NCBI GenBank assembly: GCA_031255975.1
Contig: JAIRRM010000035.1
Span: 1-15,692 of the forward strand
DNA from: Propionibacteriaceae bacterium
GTDB lineage: Bacteria; Actinomycetota; Actinomycetes; Propionibacteriales; Propionibacteriaceae
Reading direction: 5' to 3'
Length of the DNA: 15,692 nt
A model generated the notes under the pieces. The model was not told the origin of the DNA, ran no database searches, and saw only the letters and a program-made list of their open reading frames with translations. The position numbers and the translations under genes were made by a program. Shown in pieces: positions 6,831 through 14,338 of this stretch; positions within the stretch are counted from its first letter, which is position 1; each line of letters opens with the position of its first letter.

Positions 6831-8193
6831 GCCGCCGAAGGTCAAGGGACGCCAACGCCTCGGCAACGGACGCCACCTCCACCACCTTCAGGCCGCTGAT
6901 TGATCCCGTCTTTTCGCGTGACCCGACGGGCACCAACGCCAACTCGAACCCGAGCCGGGCGGCCTCGGCCAACCTCCGCTCCACTCCGGGCACCCGGCGT
7001 AGTTCACCGGCCAAGCCCACCTCGCCTAACGCCACCACCCGCTGCGGATACGAACGATCCACCGCAGCCGATGCCACCGCTACCGCAACCCCCAAATCAG
7101 CGGCGGGATCTATCACTTTCGCCCCACCCACCGTAGCGACGTACACATCATGGTGATACAGCGGCACTTGCGCCCGACGTTGCAACACCGCGAGAATCAT
7201 CGCCACCCGCCCGGAATCGACCCCGTGGCACACCCGACGTGGTGCCACCTCCGCCGCCACCGGGGCCACCAACGCCTGCACCTCGGCGACCAGCGGGCGA
7301 CGCCCTTCAATGGTTACGGTGACCGCCGTACCCGGCACCGGTTCGTCATGCATTGCGGTGAACAATCCCGACGGATCAGGCACCTCGATCATGCCGTGCT
7401 CGCTCATCTCGAAACAGCCCACTTCGTCAGCGGCACCGTAACGATTCTTCACCCCGCGCACCATGCGAAACTGGGCGTGTCGGTCGCCCTCGAAGCTCAG
7501 CACCACGTCCACCAAGTGCTCCATGATACGCGGCCCGGCGATGGCACCATCTTTGGTGACATGCCCCACGATCACCACCGCCATACCGCTGCTTTTCGCC
7601 ACCCGTACCAGTGCCGCCGTCACCTCGCGCACCTGGCTGACACCGCCCACCGCACCCTCCACGTCAGCGCAACCGATGGTTTGCACCGAATCGACCACTA
7701 GCAGCGTGGGCCGTATCTGCTCCACATGCCCCAGCACCGTGCCCAGGTCGGTTTCGGCGGCGAGATACAACGACTCCGCCAACCCGTCGGTGCGCTCCGC
7801 CCGCAGCCGAACCTGCGCCGCCGACTCCTCACCCGAGACGTACAACGCCACCCGGCCTTGCCCGGCCCACTGCGCGGCGACATCAAGCAGCAAAGTGGAT
7901 TTGCCAACCCCCGGCTCACCCGCCAACAGCACCACCTCGCCCGGCACCAGGCCACCGCCCAGCACCCGGTCGAGTTCGCCAACGCCGGTGAGGGTGCGCG
8001 AATACGCCTCGGACGACACCTCACTGATCGGCACCGCCCGGCTCAGCGGCACGCTGGACGCCACGGTTTTCAGTTTCGCAGCGCCAACTTCAGCCACCGA
8101 CCCCCACGCCTGGCATTCCCCGCAACGCCCCACCCAACGCACACTTGCCCACCCGCATTCGGAACAACGGTACGCAACATTCGTCTTCGCCAT
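6814..8193 (-). CDS. radA: DNA repair protein RadA (Sms)
   Basis: RadA is a RecA-like, hexameric ATPase that drives branch migration of recombination intermediates in the cytosol. This copy is 459 aa, the usual length. The N-terminal C4 zinc finger is intact (Cys10, Cys13, Cys24, Cys27: CSECGW...CGEC). Walker A is GEPGVGKST (92-100), Walker B is LLVVDSVQT (164-172), and the RadA-specific KNRFG motif appears as KNRYG (249-253), a conservative change. The C-terminal Lon-like domain (about 275-459) follows. There is no Shine-Dalgarno, but TAGCGT (8201-8206) ends 7 nt before the ATG, suggesting a leaderless transcript. It may also receive read-through from the ABC operon 68 bp upstream on the same strand. 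Confidence 0.96.
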   Translation of the reverse strand: MAKTNVAYRCSECGWASVRWVGRCGECQAWGSVAEVGAAKLKTVASSVPLSRAVPISEVSSEAYSRTLTGVGELDRVLGGGLVPGEVVLLAGEPGVGKSTLLLDVAAQWAGQGRVALYVSGEESAAQVRLRAERTDGLAESLYLAAETDLGTVLGHVEQIRPTLLVVDSVQTIGCADVEGAVGGVSQVREVTAALVRVAKSSGMAVVIVGHVTKDGAIAGPRIMEHLVDVVLSFEGDRHAQFRMVRGVKNRYGAADEVGCFEMSEHGMIEVPDPSGLFTAMHDEPVPGTAVTVTIEGRRPLVAEVQALVAPVAAEVAPRRVCHGVDSGRVAMILAVLQRRAQVPLYHHDVYVATVGGAKVIDPAADLGVAVAVASAAVDRSYPQRVVALGEVGLAGELRRVPGVERRLAEAARLGFELALVPVGSREKTGSISGLKVVEVASVAEALASLDLRRLRVAA

Positions 8194-8200
8194 GGCAACG

Positions 8201-8206
8201 ACGCTA
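8201..8206 (-). promoter_or_regulatory. Candidate -10 of a leaderless radA promoter
   Basis: TAGCGT on the minus strand ends exactly 7 nt before the radA ATG, and no ribosome-binding site precedes that ATG. The geometry matches the likely leaderless starts of gntR and the ABC ATPase gene. No clear -35 is seen. Confidence 0.4.
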
Positions 8207-8261
8207 CCGGGCGGGTCTGACAGAAATGACGGTGCGGCGCTGGCGGCTTACCGAGGCGATC

Positions 8262-9059
8262 TCAGCGCAGGAACAGCTTCCGGAGCCGTAGCGTCATCAG
8301 CGTCAACCCCACCCCGGCCATCACCAGGAAATACGCCAGATGCCCGAGCGAACCCCAGGTCACGTAACCGATTGACAACCCACGCATCAACTCGACACCG
8401 TGCCACAACGGCATCACCTTCACAACCCACTGGATCCATTCGGGATACACCGTGATGGGATACAGCGTGGCGGAAAACAGGAACATCGGCAGCATTACGA
8501 AACCCACCACATCCATCTGCCGGAAGTTGGTGAGATAACTGGTGATCCCCATACCAAACCCGGCGAACCCGAGCGCCACCAGTAGTGCCACCGGCACCAT
8601 CAGCAACGCCCATAGGCTCGTCACCAGGCCCATCACAAATGCCACCACCATGAACGCCACGCCGTACGCCAACCCGCGCAGCAGCGCCCACCCCACTTCG
8701 CCAAGTGCGATGTCCATCGGCCCCATCGGAGTTTGCAACATCACCTGGTAGATCTTCCCGAACCTGAGCTTGAAGAACACATTCCAGGTGGATTCGTACA
8801 CCGCGCCGTTCATCGCGCTGGTGGTGAGCAATGCCGGAGCGATGTACGCGGCGTAACTCATCGGGTTGCCGTCCGGCCCCACCACGTCGCCAACCAGGGC
8901 ACCCATACCCATACCCATTGCCAGCAGGTACAGCACCGGCTCCATGAACCCAGACGCCACCGTCGCCCAACTGGTCGACTTGAACGCCGTCCAGGCGCGC
9001 AGCAACACCCCGGTGGCGTTGCCACTGCGCAGCGACGGGAACAACAACGACCGCCCCAT
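8262..9059 (-). CDS. ABC-2 type permease, NodJ/DrrB-like (second permease)
   Basis: This 265-aa integral membrane protein has about six transmembrane segments. It contains the NodJ-like motif PVLYLLAMGMGMGALVG and, after it, YAAYIAPALLTTSAMNGAVY. It also has the ABC-2 pattern FGMGITSYLTNFRQMD before FSATLYPI and a PEWIQWV...PLWHGVELMRG ending. It is a diverged paralogue of the preceding permease, and the two probably form a heterodimeric export channel. The ATG at 9059 begins one base after the stop of that gene. The open frame reaches further upstream, but the extension only overlaps the other permease. The substrate is unknown; NodIJ moves lipo-chitooligosaccharides and DrrAB moves antibiotics, so an amphipathic or lipid-like molecule is an inference. 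Confidence 0.85.
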   Translation of the reverse strand: MGRSLLFPSLRSGNATGVLLRAWTAFKSTSWATVASGFMEPVLYLLAMGMGMGALVGDVVGPDGNPMSYAAYIAPALLTTSAMNGAVYESTWNVFFKLRFGKIYQVMLQTPMGPMDIALGEVGWALLRGLAYGVAFMVVAFVMGLVTSLWALLMVPVALLVALGFAGFGMGITSYLTNFRQMDVVGFVMLPMFLFSATLYPITVYPEWIQWVVKVMPLWHGVELMRGLSIGYVTWGSLGHLAYFLVMAGVGLTLMTLRLRKLFLR

Positions 9060-9060
9060 C

Positions 9061-9885
9061 TCAATCACGCAACCTACGCTCGAAGAAACGCATCGCCAGC
9101 ACCCATCCCAGCAACGCCAGCGCCACCAGGTACGCCACATGTGTCACGATCAGCCACCCCGGCTCTACGAGACCAAAACACACCACGCGAGCCAGTTGCG
9201 TGGCGTGCCAGATCGGCGACACCCACCCGATCCACTGCAAATACCCCGGCATCGTCTCCAGCAGGAAATACGTACCGGAGAACAGCGACAGCGGCATCAC
9301 GATGAAACGCTGCACCAGATTCAACTGCCCGTGTTCACGCTTCATCTGCGCCGTGTACGCCATCAGCGGCAGCCCGAACGCCAACGCGCACAACAAACTG
9401 ATGGGCACCGACAGCAGCGACAGCGCCGAATCCACTGCCCCGAACGCCACCATCATCGCCCAGAAGATCAAGCACTGAATGGTGAACCGGAGGCAGCACG
9501 CCACAATCACCCCGCCGGCGATCTGCCTAGGTTGAATCGGCGTTTGGTTAGGGGCAAAAAACCCCTTGTTCCACAGAAAGCCACCGGTGATGTTGTAGCT
9601 GAACTCGCCCATCGCGGCAGCCGTCATCGTGCTCACCATGATGGCCGGGGCGACGAAGCGCAGGTATGACACCCCGGCGACATCCCCTCGCACCAACGCG
9701 CCCAGCCCGACACCCATCGCCACCAGGTACAGCAAGGGCTGGACTACCGCTACCAGGCCCAGGCTCAGCGCGTACACCCTGATGTAGCGTATCCAGGTTT
9801 CGGCGTAAAACAGCACCCCCCGCCGTATCGCGGCGGACGCCATGCTTTCGCGCGTCAGTGGACGGGTCAAGGGGAGGTCACTCAA
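9061..9885 (-). CDS. ABC-2 type permease, NodJ/DrrB-like (first permease)
   Basis: This 274-aa membrane protein has about six transmembrane segments and the NodJ-like stretch PLLYLVAMGVGLGALV, then YLRFVAPAIMVSTMTAAAMG. Conserved export-permease features near the end are SLFSGTYFLLETMPGYLQWI and SPIWHATQLARVV. The start chosen is TTG 9885, which overlaps the end of the ATPase gene by 8 bp and has AGGAG 5 nt upstream. The next in-frame ATG (9843) has no ribosome site. It is the middle gene of a three-gene exporter operon. Confidence 0.86.
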   Translation of the reverse strand: MSDLPLTRPLTRESMASAAIRRGVLFYAETWIRYIRVYALSLGLVAVVQPLLYLVAMGVGLGALVRGDVAGVSYLRFVAPAIMVSTMTAAAMGEFSYNITGGFLWNKGFFAPNQTPIQPRQIAGGVIVACCLRFTIQCLIFWAMMVAFGAVDSALSLLSVPISLLCALAFGLPLMAYTAQMKREHGQLNLVQRFIVMPLSLFSGTYFLLETMPGYLQWIGWVSPIWHATQLARVVCFGLVEPGWLIVTHVAYLVALALLGWVLAMRFFERRLRD

Positions 9886-10810
9886 TGAGACTCCTACCCG
9901 TAAGCCGGAGGAAAACGTCCTCCAGCGAAGACCTTCTGACCAAAGAGGTGAGCGGGGTTATCCCGCGCCGTGCCACCTCGCTCAACGCGGCGTCGCCGTC
10001 GCGTACATACAGCAGCAGCCGGTCGGCCAGCAGTTCATGCCGTTCACCGATACCCTCCAATTGGGGCAGCAACTCCTCGTTACGCCCCACACCGAAGCGC
10101 AACTCCAGCACCTCTGGCGTGGAGTACTCGCGGATCAACGCCATCGGTCGCCCCTCGGCCTTGATCTGGCCGTTATCCATCACAATGAGACGCTCACAAA
10201 GCTGCTCGGCCTCGTCCATGAAGTGCGTGGTGACGATCAACGTGACGCCGCGTTCTTTCAGCCGGTAGAGCTGATCCCATACGATATGGCGCGCCTGCGG
10301 GTCAAGGCCGGTGGTCGGTTCGTCCAGCAGCAAAATACGTGGATCGTTGATGAGACCCCGCGCGATCACCAGTCGCCGTTTCATGCCGCCGGACAGTTCC
10401 TCGACGTTGGCCTTGGCGCGATCGGTGAGTTTGGCGAACTCCAGCAGTTCGGCCACCTTGGGGCGTAAGTAGGAGTACGGCAACCCGAAGTAGCGCCCGT
10501 ACATCGTCAGGTTCTCGGCAACGCGCAACTCCTCGTCCAGGTAATCCTGCTGCGGCACTACGCCGAGGTTGGCGCGAATGAGTGGGCCGTCCTTATCTGG
10601 ATCCAGCCCCAAGACTTCCAGTGTGCCGCCGTCGCGGATCAACGTGCCGCCGATCATACGCATGGTGGTTGATTTGCCCGCGCCGTTTGGCCCCAGCAGC
10701 CCAAACGATTCGCCCTCGCGCACCTCGAAGTTGATACCGTCAACGGCGCGCAGTTTGCCGTACACCTTCATCAGGTCGGCGGCGTGAATCACGGTCGGGG
10801 ATGCAGTCAC
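9878..10810 (-). CDS. ABC exporter ATP-binding protein, NodI/DrrA-like
   Basis: This 310-aa ATPase drives the two ABC-2 permeases encoded downstream. Its motifs are intact: Walker A GPNGAGKST (40-48), Q-loop in GVVPQQDYLDEEL (83-95), signature LSGGMKRR (139-146), Walker B ILLLDEPTTGLD (159-170) and switch His196 in TTHFMDEAEQLCE. The VPQ.D.LD...V.ENL block is typical of NodI and DrrA. A C-terminal domain of about 85 aa (from near 225) follows. The start is taken as GTG 10810. It has no Shine-Dalgarno, but TAGAGT (10818-10823) ends 7 nt upstream, so the message is probably leaderless. The longer open frame upstream has no recognisable sequence. The specific substrate cannot be read from the ATPase. 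Confidence 0.88.
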   Translation of the reverse strand: MTASPTVIHAADLMKVYGKLRAVDGINFEVREGESFGLLGPNGAGKSTTMRMIGGTLIRDGGTLEVLGLDPDKDGPLIRANLGVVPQQDYLDEELRVAENLTMYGRYFGLPYSYLRPKVAELLEFAKLTDRAKANVEELSGGMKRRLVIARGLINDPRILLLDEPTTGLDPQARHIVWDQLYRLKERGVTLIVTTHFMDEAEQLCERLIVMDNGQIKAEGRPMALIREYSTPEVLELRFGVGRNEELLPQLEGIGERHELLADRLLLYVRDGDAALSEVARRGITPLTSLVRRSSLEDVFLRLTGRSLIE

Positions 10811-10817
10811 GACGGCT

Positions 10818-10840
10818 ACTCTATCGGTCGCTACCGACAA
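10818..10840 (-). promoter_or_regulatory. Candidate leaderless promoter of the ABC exporter operon
   Basis: On the minus strand, TAGAGT (10818-10823) ends 7 nt before the GTG start. Just upstream is the short inverted repeat TCGGT-AGCG-ACCGA, which could be an operator. No strong -35 is visible. Confidence 0.4.
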
Positions 10841-10911
10841 ACTTCGTGAAGCAACAGCACCACTGCCCAGCCTGCACCGGTGGTTGAGCTTTGGTAGGTC
10901 ACGTATCCGGT

Positions 10912-10956
10912 TTGACTTGGCATGACGCGCATAATGGAGATTCCAAGGAGGTGCCA
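10912..10956 (+). promoter_or_regulatory. Candidate mgtC promoter and strong ribosome-binding site
   Basis: CATAAT (10930-10935) is a good -10. TTGACT (10912-10917) resembles a -35 but is only 12 bp away, shorter than normal. AAGGAGG is placed 6 nt before the ATG and fixes the mgtC start. Confidence 0.35.
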
Positions 10957-11679
10957 ATGCTCTCGCTGCTACCTATTCTCGAAACGACCACAGAGATGCC
11001 TGAGATCATCAGGCAGTTGCAACCGATGTTCGGCGTGCTGTTGGCCGCCGCGCTGTCGCTTGCCATCGGGCTGGAGCGTGAGTACTACGCGAAGTCAGCC
11101 GGGATGCGCACCTACATGTTGGTGGGCATGGGCTCGGCGCTGTTCACCGTCATCTCGAAATACGGCTTTAGCGACATGTTTCTTACCGACGCCGCTCGCT
11201 ACGACGGCGCGCGGGTCGCCGCGCAGGTGGTCTCCGGCATCGGCTTCCTGGGCGCGGGGCTCATCTTCGTACGTCGGGACGCGGTGCGCGGGCTCACCAC
11301 GGCGGCTGGCATCTGGTTTGTGGCGGCTGTCGGCATGGCCGCCGGGGCGGGTATGTACTGGATCGCCGGGGCCTCGTCGCTGCTCTATCTGCTGGTGATG
11401 TTCGGTTTGCGCCCCCTGTCGGCGCGAATGCCCCACGCCAAGGCCACCACCCGCACCTACACCATCCGATACGAAGACGGTCGCGGCATCCTGCGGGAGA
11501 TCATGGAGGCCGTCTCCAAACTCGGCGTCAAGGTGCTTGATCTGCGGGTGCTCGGCAAGGATCAGGTTGACGACATAACCGTGCAGGTCATCTCCATCAC
11601 CGGCCAAGCCTCCGTCACCTCGCTGGACATCATGGACGACGACATCCGCGAACTGCCCGGTGTAGTCGAGGTGAAGTAG
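10957..11679 (+). CDS. MgtC/SapB family membrane protein
   Basis: This 240-aa protein has an N-terminal MgtC membrane domain with four or five helices over about residues 24-155. Family blocks are clear: SLAIGLEREYYAKSAGMRTY (34-53) with the Glu-Arg pair, VGMGSALFTVIS, VAAQVVSGIGFLGAGLIF (87-104) and VRGLTTAAGIWFVAAVGMAA (110-129). Residues about 165-240 form an ACT-like soluble domain, as in longer MgtC proteins. MgtC supports growth at low magnesium and inside host cells in several pathogens; in others the role is not known, and it is probably not itself a magnesium pump. The ATG at 10957 has a near-perfect AAGGAGG. It stands alone, divergent from the ABC operon and convergent with aztC. 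Confidence 0.9.
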   Translation: MLSLLPILETTTEMPEIIRQLQPMFGVLLAAALSLAIGLEREYYAKSAGMRTYMLVGMGSALFTVISKYGFSDMFLTDAARYDGARVAAQVVSGIGFLGAGLIFVRRDAVRGLTTAAGIWFVAAVGMAAGAGMYWIAGASSLLYLLVMFGLRPLSARMPHAKATTRTYTIRYEDGRGILREIMEAVSKLGVKVLDLRVLGKDQVDDITVQVISITGQASVTSLDIMDDDIRELPGVVEVK

Positions 11680-11908
11680 CACAGCCCCAATGAAGTGGCG
11701 CGTGCGGCGGCGCGGTGAAACGGAAGACCAACCCCTTTCGCTTTCCGCTTCCTCATGCTTGGCTCGCGCCTGTGTTTACACCCCGCCCATGCCTCGCGGT
11801 GACCGGGCTTTGTCGTGATGATTCCCCGCTGACACGCCAGCACGGCGAGCACAGTGAGCTTTTGCCGCTTGAGTTTGGGTTGGGTTGCCAGTCCCAGGTG
11901 ATACCGCT
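11680..11908. other. Convergent intergenic region, no gene seen
   Basis: This 229-bp spacer lies between the converging mgtC and aztC ends. I see no convincing gene and no strong terminator hairpin, only weak short pairings such as GGAAG/CTTCC around 11720-11750. The open frames that cross it have no recognisable content. Rho-dependent or overlapping 3' ends are possible. Confidence 0.5.
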
Positions 11909-12772
11909 TTACTCGCAGCCGTTCGCCCGCCGCAGCGCCGCCAGGTTGGCCCGCATCACGCTCTCGTAGTCACCTTCCTTCGGGTATGCCTCCACCGGGT
12001 CCAGTACGTCGACCGCAAGTTTCAGATCGGCGGCTAGTGCGCGGGCGACGGCGTCCGAAACCATCGCCTCGTAGAAGATCGTCGTGACACCGTGCTCTAA
12101 GGCGATCTCGTGTACCTGCGCGATGCGGGCGAGCGTCGGTTCGATGTTCGGATCAAGCCCGGCGATGGGCACCTGTACCAGCTCGTAACGCTTTGCCAAA
12201 TACGCGAAAGCCGCGTGACTGGGCACGAAGGTGCGAATCCGGCAAGTGCGTAACCCACTCGCGTAATCGGCGTCCAGCCGCTCGAAGGCGGCGACCACCT
12301 CAGCCACCGCGATGTCAGCCGAGGACGGCAACACCGTTTCGAGGCGGGCCGCGATGGCCTTGGCGATGTGCCCCATATTGACCGGGTCCAGCCAGATATG
12401 GGGATCGGCGCCCTCTTCGCTCGCGAGCAACTCCACGGCGCTCACAACATCAATCACCTTGTCAGGTGACGTTTGAGCGACTGCGAGGTCTACCGCCGCC
12501 TGGAACCCTGCCTGGTACACCACCAGGTCAGCCGTGGCGATCTGCTGCACCTGTGCGGAGGTCAGTTCGAGGTCATGGGGTTCGACACCCGGCGTGATGA
12601 GCGCCACCACATCCGCCTGCTCACCGACCAGTTGTGTCGTCACATACTCAAGCGCGTACGTGGACACAATGATGAGCGGACGAGCTTCGGCGTCCTTATT
12701 GGCAGCACATCCGGTTCCCACCAGCGATAACGCCAGTACACACCCGACAATGCCCTTGAGTTTCCACTTCAT
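11909..12772 (-). CDS. aztC: Zinc-binding lipoprotein of ABC importer, AztC/ZnuA-like
   Basis: This 287-aa cluster A-I solute-binding protein captures zinc outside the membrane. The start MKWKLKGIVGCVLALSLVGT leads to Cys22, the probable lipidated residue, though VGTGC is not an ideal lipobox. Metal ligands are visible: His66 in GVEPHDLELT, His125 in ADPHIWLDP, His186 in VPSHAAFAYLAKRY and an acidic residue in VLDPVEAY (258). The long His-rich loop of classical ZnuA is missing. Cys177 and Cys286 could form a disulfide. The ATG at 12772 has GGGAG 9 nt upstream. The AztC name is chosen because the preceding gene is AztD-like; otherwise ZnuA, or a manganese-binding relative, would be a fair call. 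No ATPase or permease gene adjoins it. Confidence 0.8.
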   Translation of the reverse strand: MKWKLKGIVGCVLALSLVGTGCAANKDAEARPLIIVSTYALEYVTTQLVGEQADVVALITPGVEPHDLELTSAQVQQIATADLVVYQAGFQAAVDLAVAQTSPDKVIDVVSAVELLASEEGADPHIWLDPVNMGHIAKAIAARLETVLPSSADIAVAEVVAAFERLDADYASGLRTCRIRTFVPSHAAFAYLAKRYELVQVPIAGLDPNIEPTLARIAQVHEIALEHGVTTIFYEAMVSDAVARALAADLKLAVDVLDPVEAYPKEGDYESVMRANLAALRRANGCE

Positions 12773-12801
12773 ACGTTCTCTCCCTGTCTCGCCGCCGCAA
12801 T

Positions 12802-12845
12802 GGACGGGCACCCCGCTGCCAGTGCCCGCAACCGGGTGCCCGTCC
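12802..12845 (-). promoter_or_regulatory. Strong intercistronic hairpin between aztD and aztC
   Basis: A perfect 12-bp inverted repeat, GGACGGGCACCC (12802-12813) and GGGTGCCCGTCC (12834-12845), encloses a 20-nt loop in the 98-bp gap. There is no U-run after it on the minus strand. It may be a partial terminator, or an RNA element that sets different levels of the two proteins. Confidence 0.6.
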
Positions 12846-12870
12846 CCTTCCCAACTACCGAAGGAGGAGG

Positions 12871-14211
12871 TTAGCCTTCTTCGCCATGCTCGTGGTCATG
12901 GTCATGGTCGTGGTCATGATCGTCGCCTTCGTCGTGCCCGTGGTCATGCCCACCGCCGCCGTTCCCACTGACGCCGCTGATCTCGTTGGGGGTGATCGTC
13001 AGACTAATCGTCTTCCAGATCTGGCCAGTCGCCGGATAGACGACGTACAGCGTCTTGGTCGCCGGGTCGGTGATATACGCCATGCCGTCGAGCATAAAGA
13101 TCGCCGGACGAGGTTGCTGCCACTGCTCGGGTGCCGTCCAGGCGGGCATGATTTCGTACGACGCGGTGACGCTGGCCGTGTTCACGTCGATGACGTGCAG
13201 TCGCCCGTCGGTGCCGAGCACAAGCGCGCCGCCGTCCTCGCCGCGGGCGAACGAACGGGACGAGTACTGTGCGCCGTCTGGCAGTTCCACCAGCGTCATG
13301 GTGCCAGTGGCGGTGTTGCTGAGCGAGACTCGCGTCGGTTCCGTCGCGCCGGCCTGCGGATCGTTATCGCTGTAGTTGCCGAGCACGACCGGAGACGCCT
13401 CGGTGCCTGATTGCGTGCTGACTTGGCCGTACGCGCTCGGGGACGCAATCTTGGTGAACTCGCCGTCATGCCAGACGAGCACGCCGTCCTGGCAACCGAA
13501 CACCACGGCCTCCGCTGCGGCGATTGCCTCGCCGTGTACGCCTGGGCAGGCGTCGCTGCTGGCGATCACGGCACCGACTTGGTCGATGGCGGCGACGCCG
13601 GTACGGGATTCCGTCGTACCTTGCGTGATGAGAAGCGTGCCGTCCGGGAGGGCGACAGCAACGCCGTGATGCGGGGACGGCGCGGTATAAACGCGCTTGT
13701 CGGCATGGGGATCAGCAATCTCATCCGATTCGATCACTATCGCGGTGGCGGTCGCGTCGTCGAAAAGAACCGTTTGATCGTCATGGGCGACGACATGGCT
13801 GGGGGTGGTAGCGGCGTACTTAACGTCGCTGAGCGTTGGCGTCGTCACGTAATAGTGGAAGTGATCGCCGTGGGGGGTGCCGTACGCGCCCAGGTCGAGC
13901 ACCTGAAAGCCGCCAGTCGTGGAGACGAGCAGGTGGCGTTCATCACCTGCGGGGTTGAGCCTGTTGAACCCCTCCAGCGCAATATCGGCTACCGTTTCGA
14001 GCGTAGCCGCGTCAAGAATCAAGATGCCGCCGTCGTAGCTCAACGCGATACGGCCCCGGGCCGCGGCTACCTCGGTGACATCGGTGGTCGTCGGTGCCGT
14101 CGTACCGCTTGTGTCTGGTGGCGTCGGGCTGTCACTGGAACACCCACCGAGAGCCAATGTGGCAAAGATCGTCAATGCCGCAGCCGCGCGGGTATATCGA
14201 GTACGTTTCAT
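12871..14211 (-). CDS. aztD: Zinc metallochaperone, AztD-like lipoprotein with His-rich tail
   Basis: This protein of 446 aa has a lipoprotein signal (ALGGC, Cys24) and a Thr/Pro-rich linker. A body of repeated beta-strand blocks (GILILDAATLETV, GGFQVLDLG, GRLHVIDVNTASV, KTLYVVYPATGQI) then fits a beta-propeller. AztD-type features are HGDHFHYY (114-121), a likely zinc site, and Cys222-Cys240 around CPGVHGEA...VVFGC, a likely disulfide. The last 25 residues carry nine histidines alternating mainly with Asp, a probable zinc-loading tail. In Paracoccus, AztD binds periplasmic zinc and hands it directly to AztC. Here aztC follows after 98 bp. GGAAGGA lies 6 nt before the ATG. Expression is probably zinc-repressed through the Fur-family box upstream. 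Confidence 0.85.
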   Translation of the reverse strand: MKRTRYTRAAAALTIFATLALGGCSSDSPTPPDTSGTTAPTTTDVTEVAAARGRIALSYDGGILILDAATLETVADIALEGFNRLNPAGDERHLLVSTTGGFQVLDLGAYGTPHGDHFHYYVTTPTLSDVKYAATTPSHVVAHDDQTVLFDDATATAIVIESDEIADPHADKRVYTAPSPHHGVAVALPDGTLLITQGTTESRTGVAAIDQVGAVIASSDACPGVHGEAIAAAEAVVFGCQDGVLVWHDGEFTKIASPSAYGQVSTQSGTEASPVVLGNYSDNDPQAGATEPTRVSLSNTATGTMTLVELPDGAQYSSRSFARGEDGGALVLGTDGRLHVIDVNTASVTASYEIMPAWTAPEQWQQPRPAIFMLDGMAYITDPATKTLYVVYPATGQIWKTISLTITPNEISGVSGNGGGGHDHGHDEGDDHDHDHDHDHEHGEEG

Positions 14212-14223
14212 GAGAGTCCTTCC

Positions 14224-14244
14224 TGCGGCTCTCTAGAAGCCGCA
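14224..14244 (-). promoter_or_regulatory. 5'-leader hairpin of aztD
   Basis: TGCGGCT and AGCCGCA form a perfect 7-bp stem with a 7-nt loop. It ends right before the GGAAGGA ribosome site. With the predicted start site near 14243 the hairpin would sit at the extreme 5' end of the mRNA, where it could protect it from decay. Confidence 0.5.
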
Positions 14245-14249
14245 GCAGC

Positions 14250-14279
14250 ACCCTAGCAGAGAATGATAATCATTCTCAA
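14250..14279 (-). promoter_or_regulatory. aztD promoter with Fur-family (probably Zur) operator
   Basis: GAGAATGATAATCATTCTC (14259-14277) is a perfect 19-bp palindrome, close to the classical Fur-box consensus. On the minus strand TTGAGA (-35, 14274-14279) and TAGGGT (-10, 14250-14255) are 18 bp apart, and the palindrome fills that spacer. A bound repressor would block RNA polymerase. Zur and Fur boxes are alike; the zinc genes downstream favour Zur. Confidence 0.85.
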
Positions 14280-14338
14280 TGCAGTCTCATTCTTGAACTC
14301 TCCCGGCTATCCGGCGGCGCGGGGTGAACCATACGGTT

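Noticed and set aside
8866..9669. 267-aa plus-strand open frame opposite the two permeases
   Set aside because: Composition is Pro/His/Arg-rich as expected for the reverse complement of GC-rich membrane genes; no domain seen.
11715..11969. 84-aa open frame in the mgtC-aztC gap
   Set aside because: No ribosome site or recognisable motif, and it overlaps the end of aztC.
13411..14256. 281-aa plus-strand open frame opposite aztD
   Set aside because: It runs through the Fur-family box and promoter; a shadow of the aztD frame.
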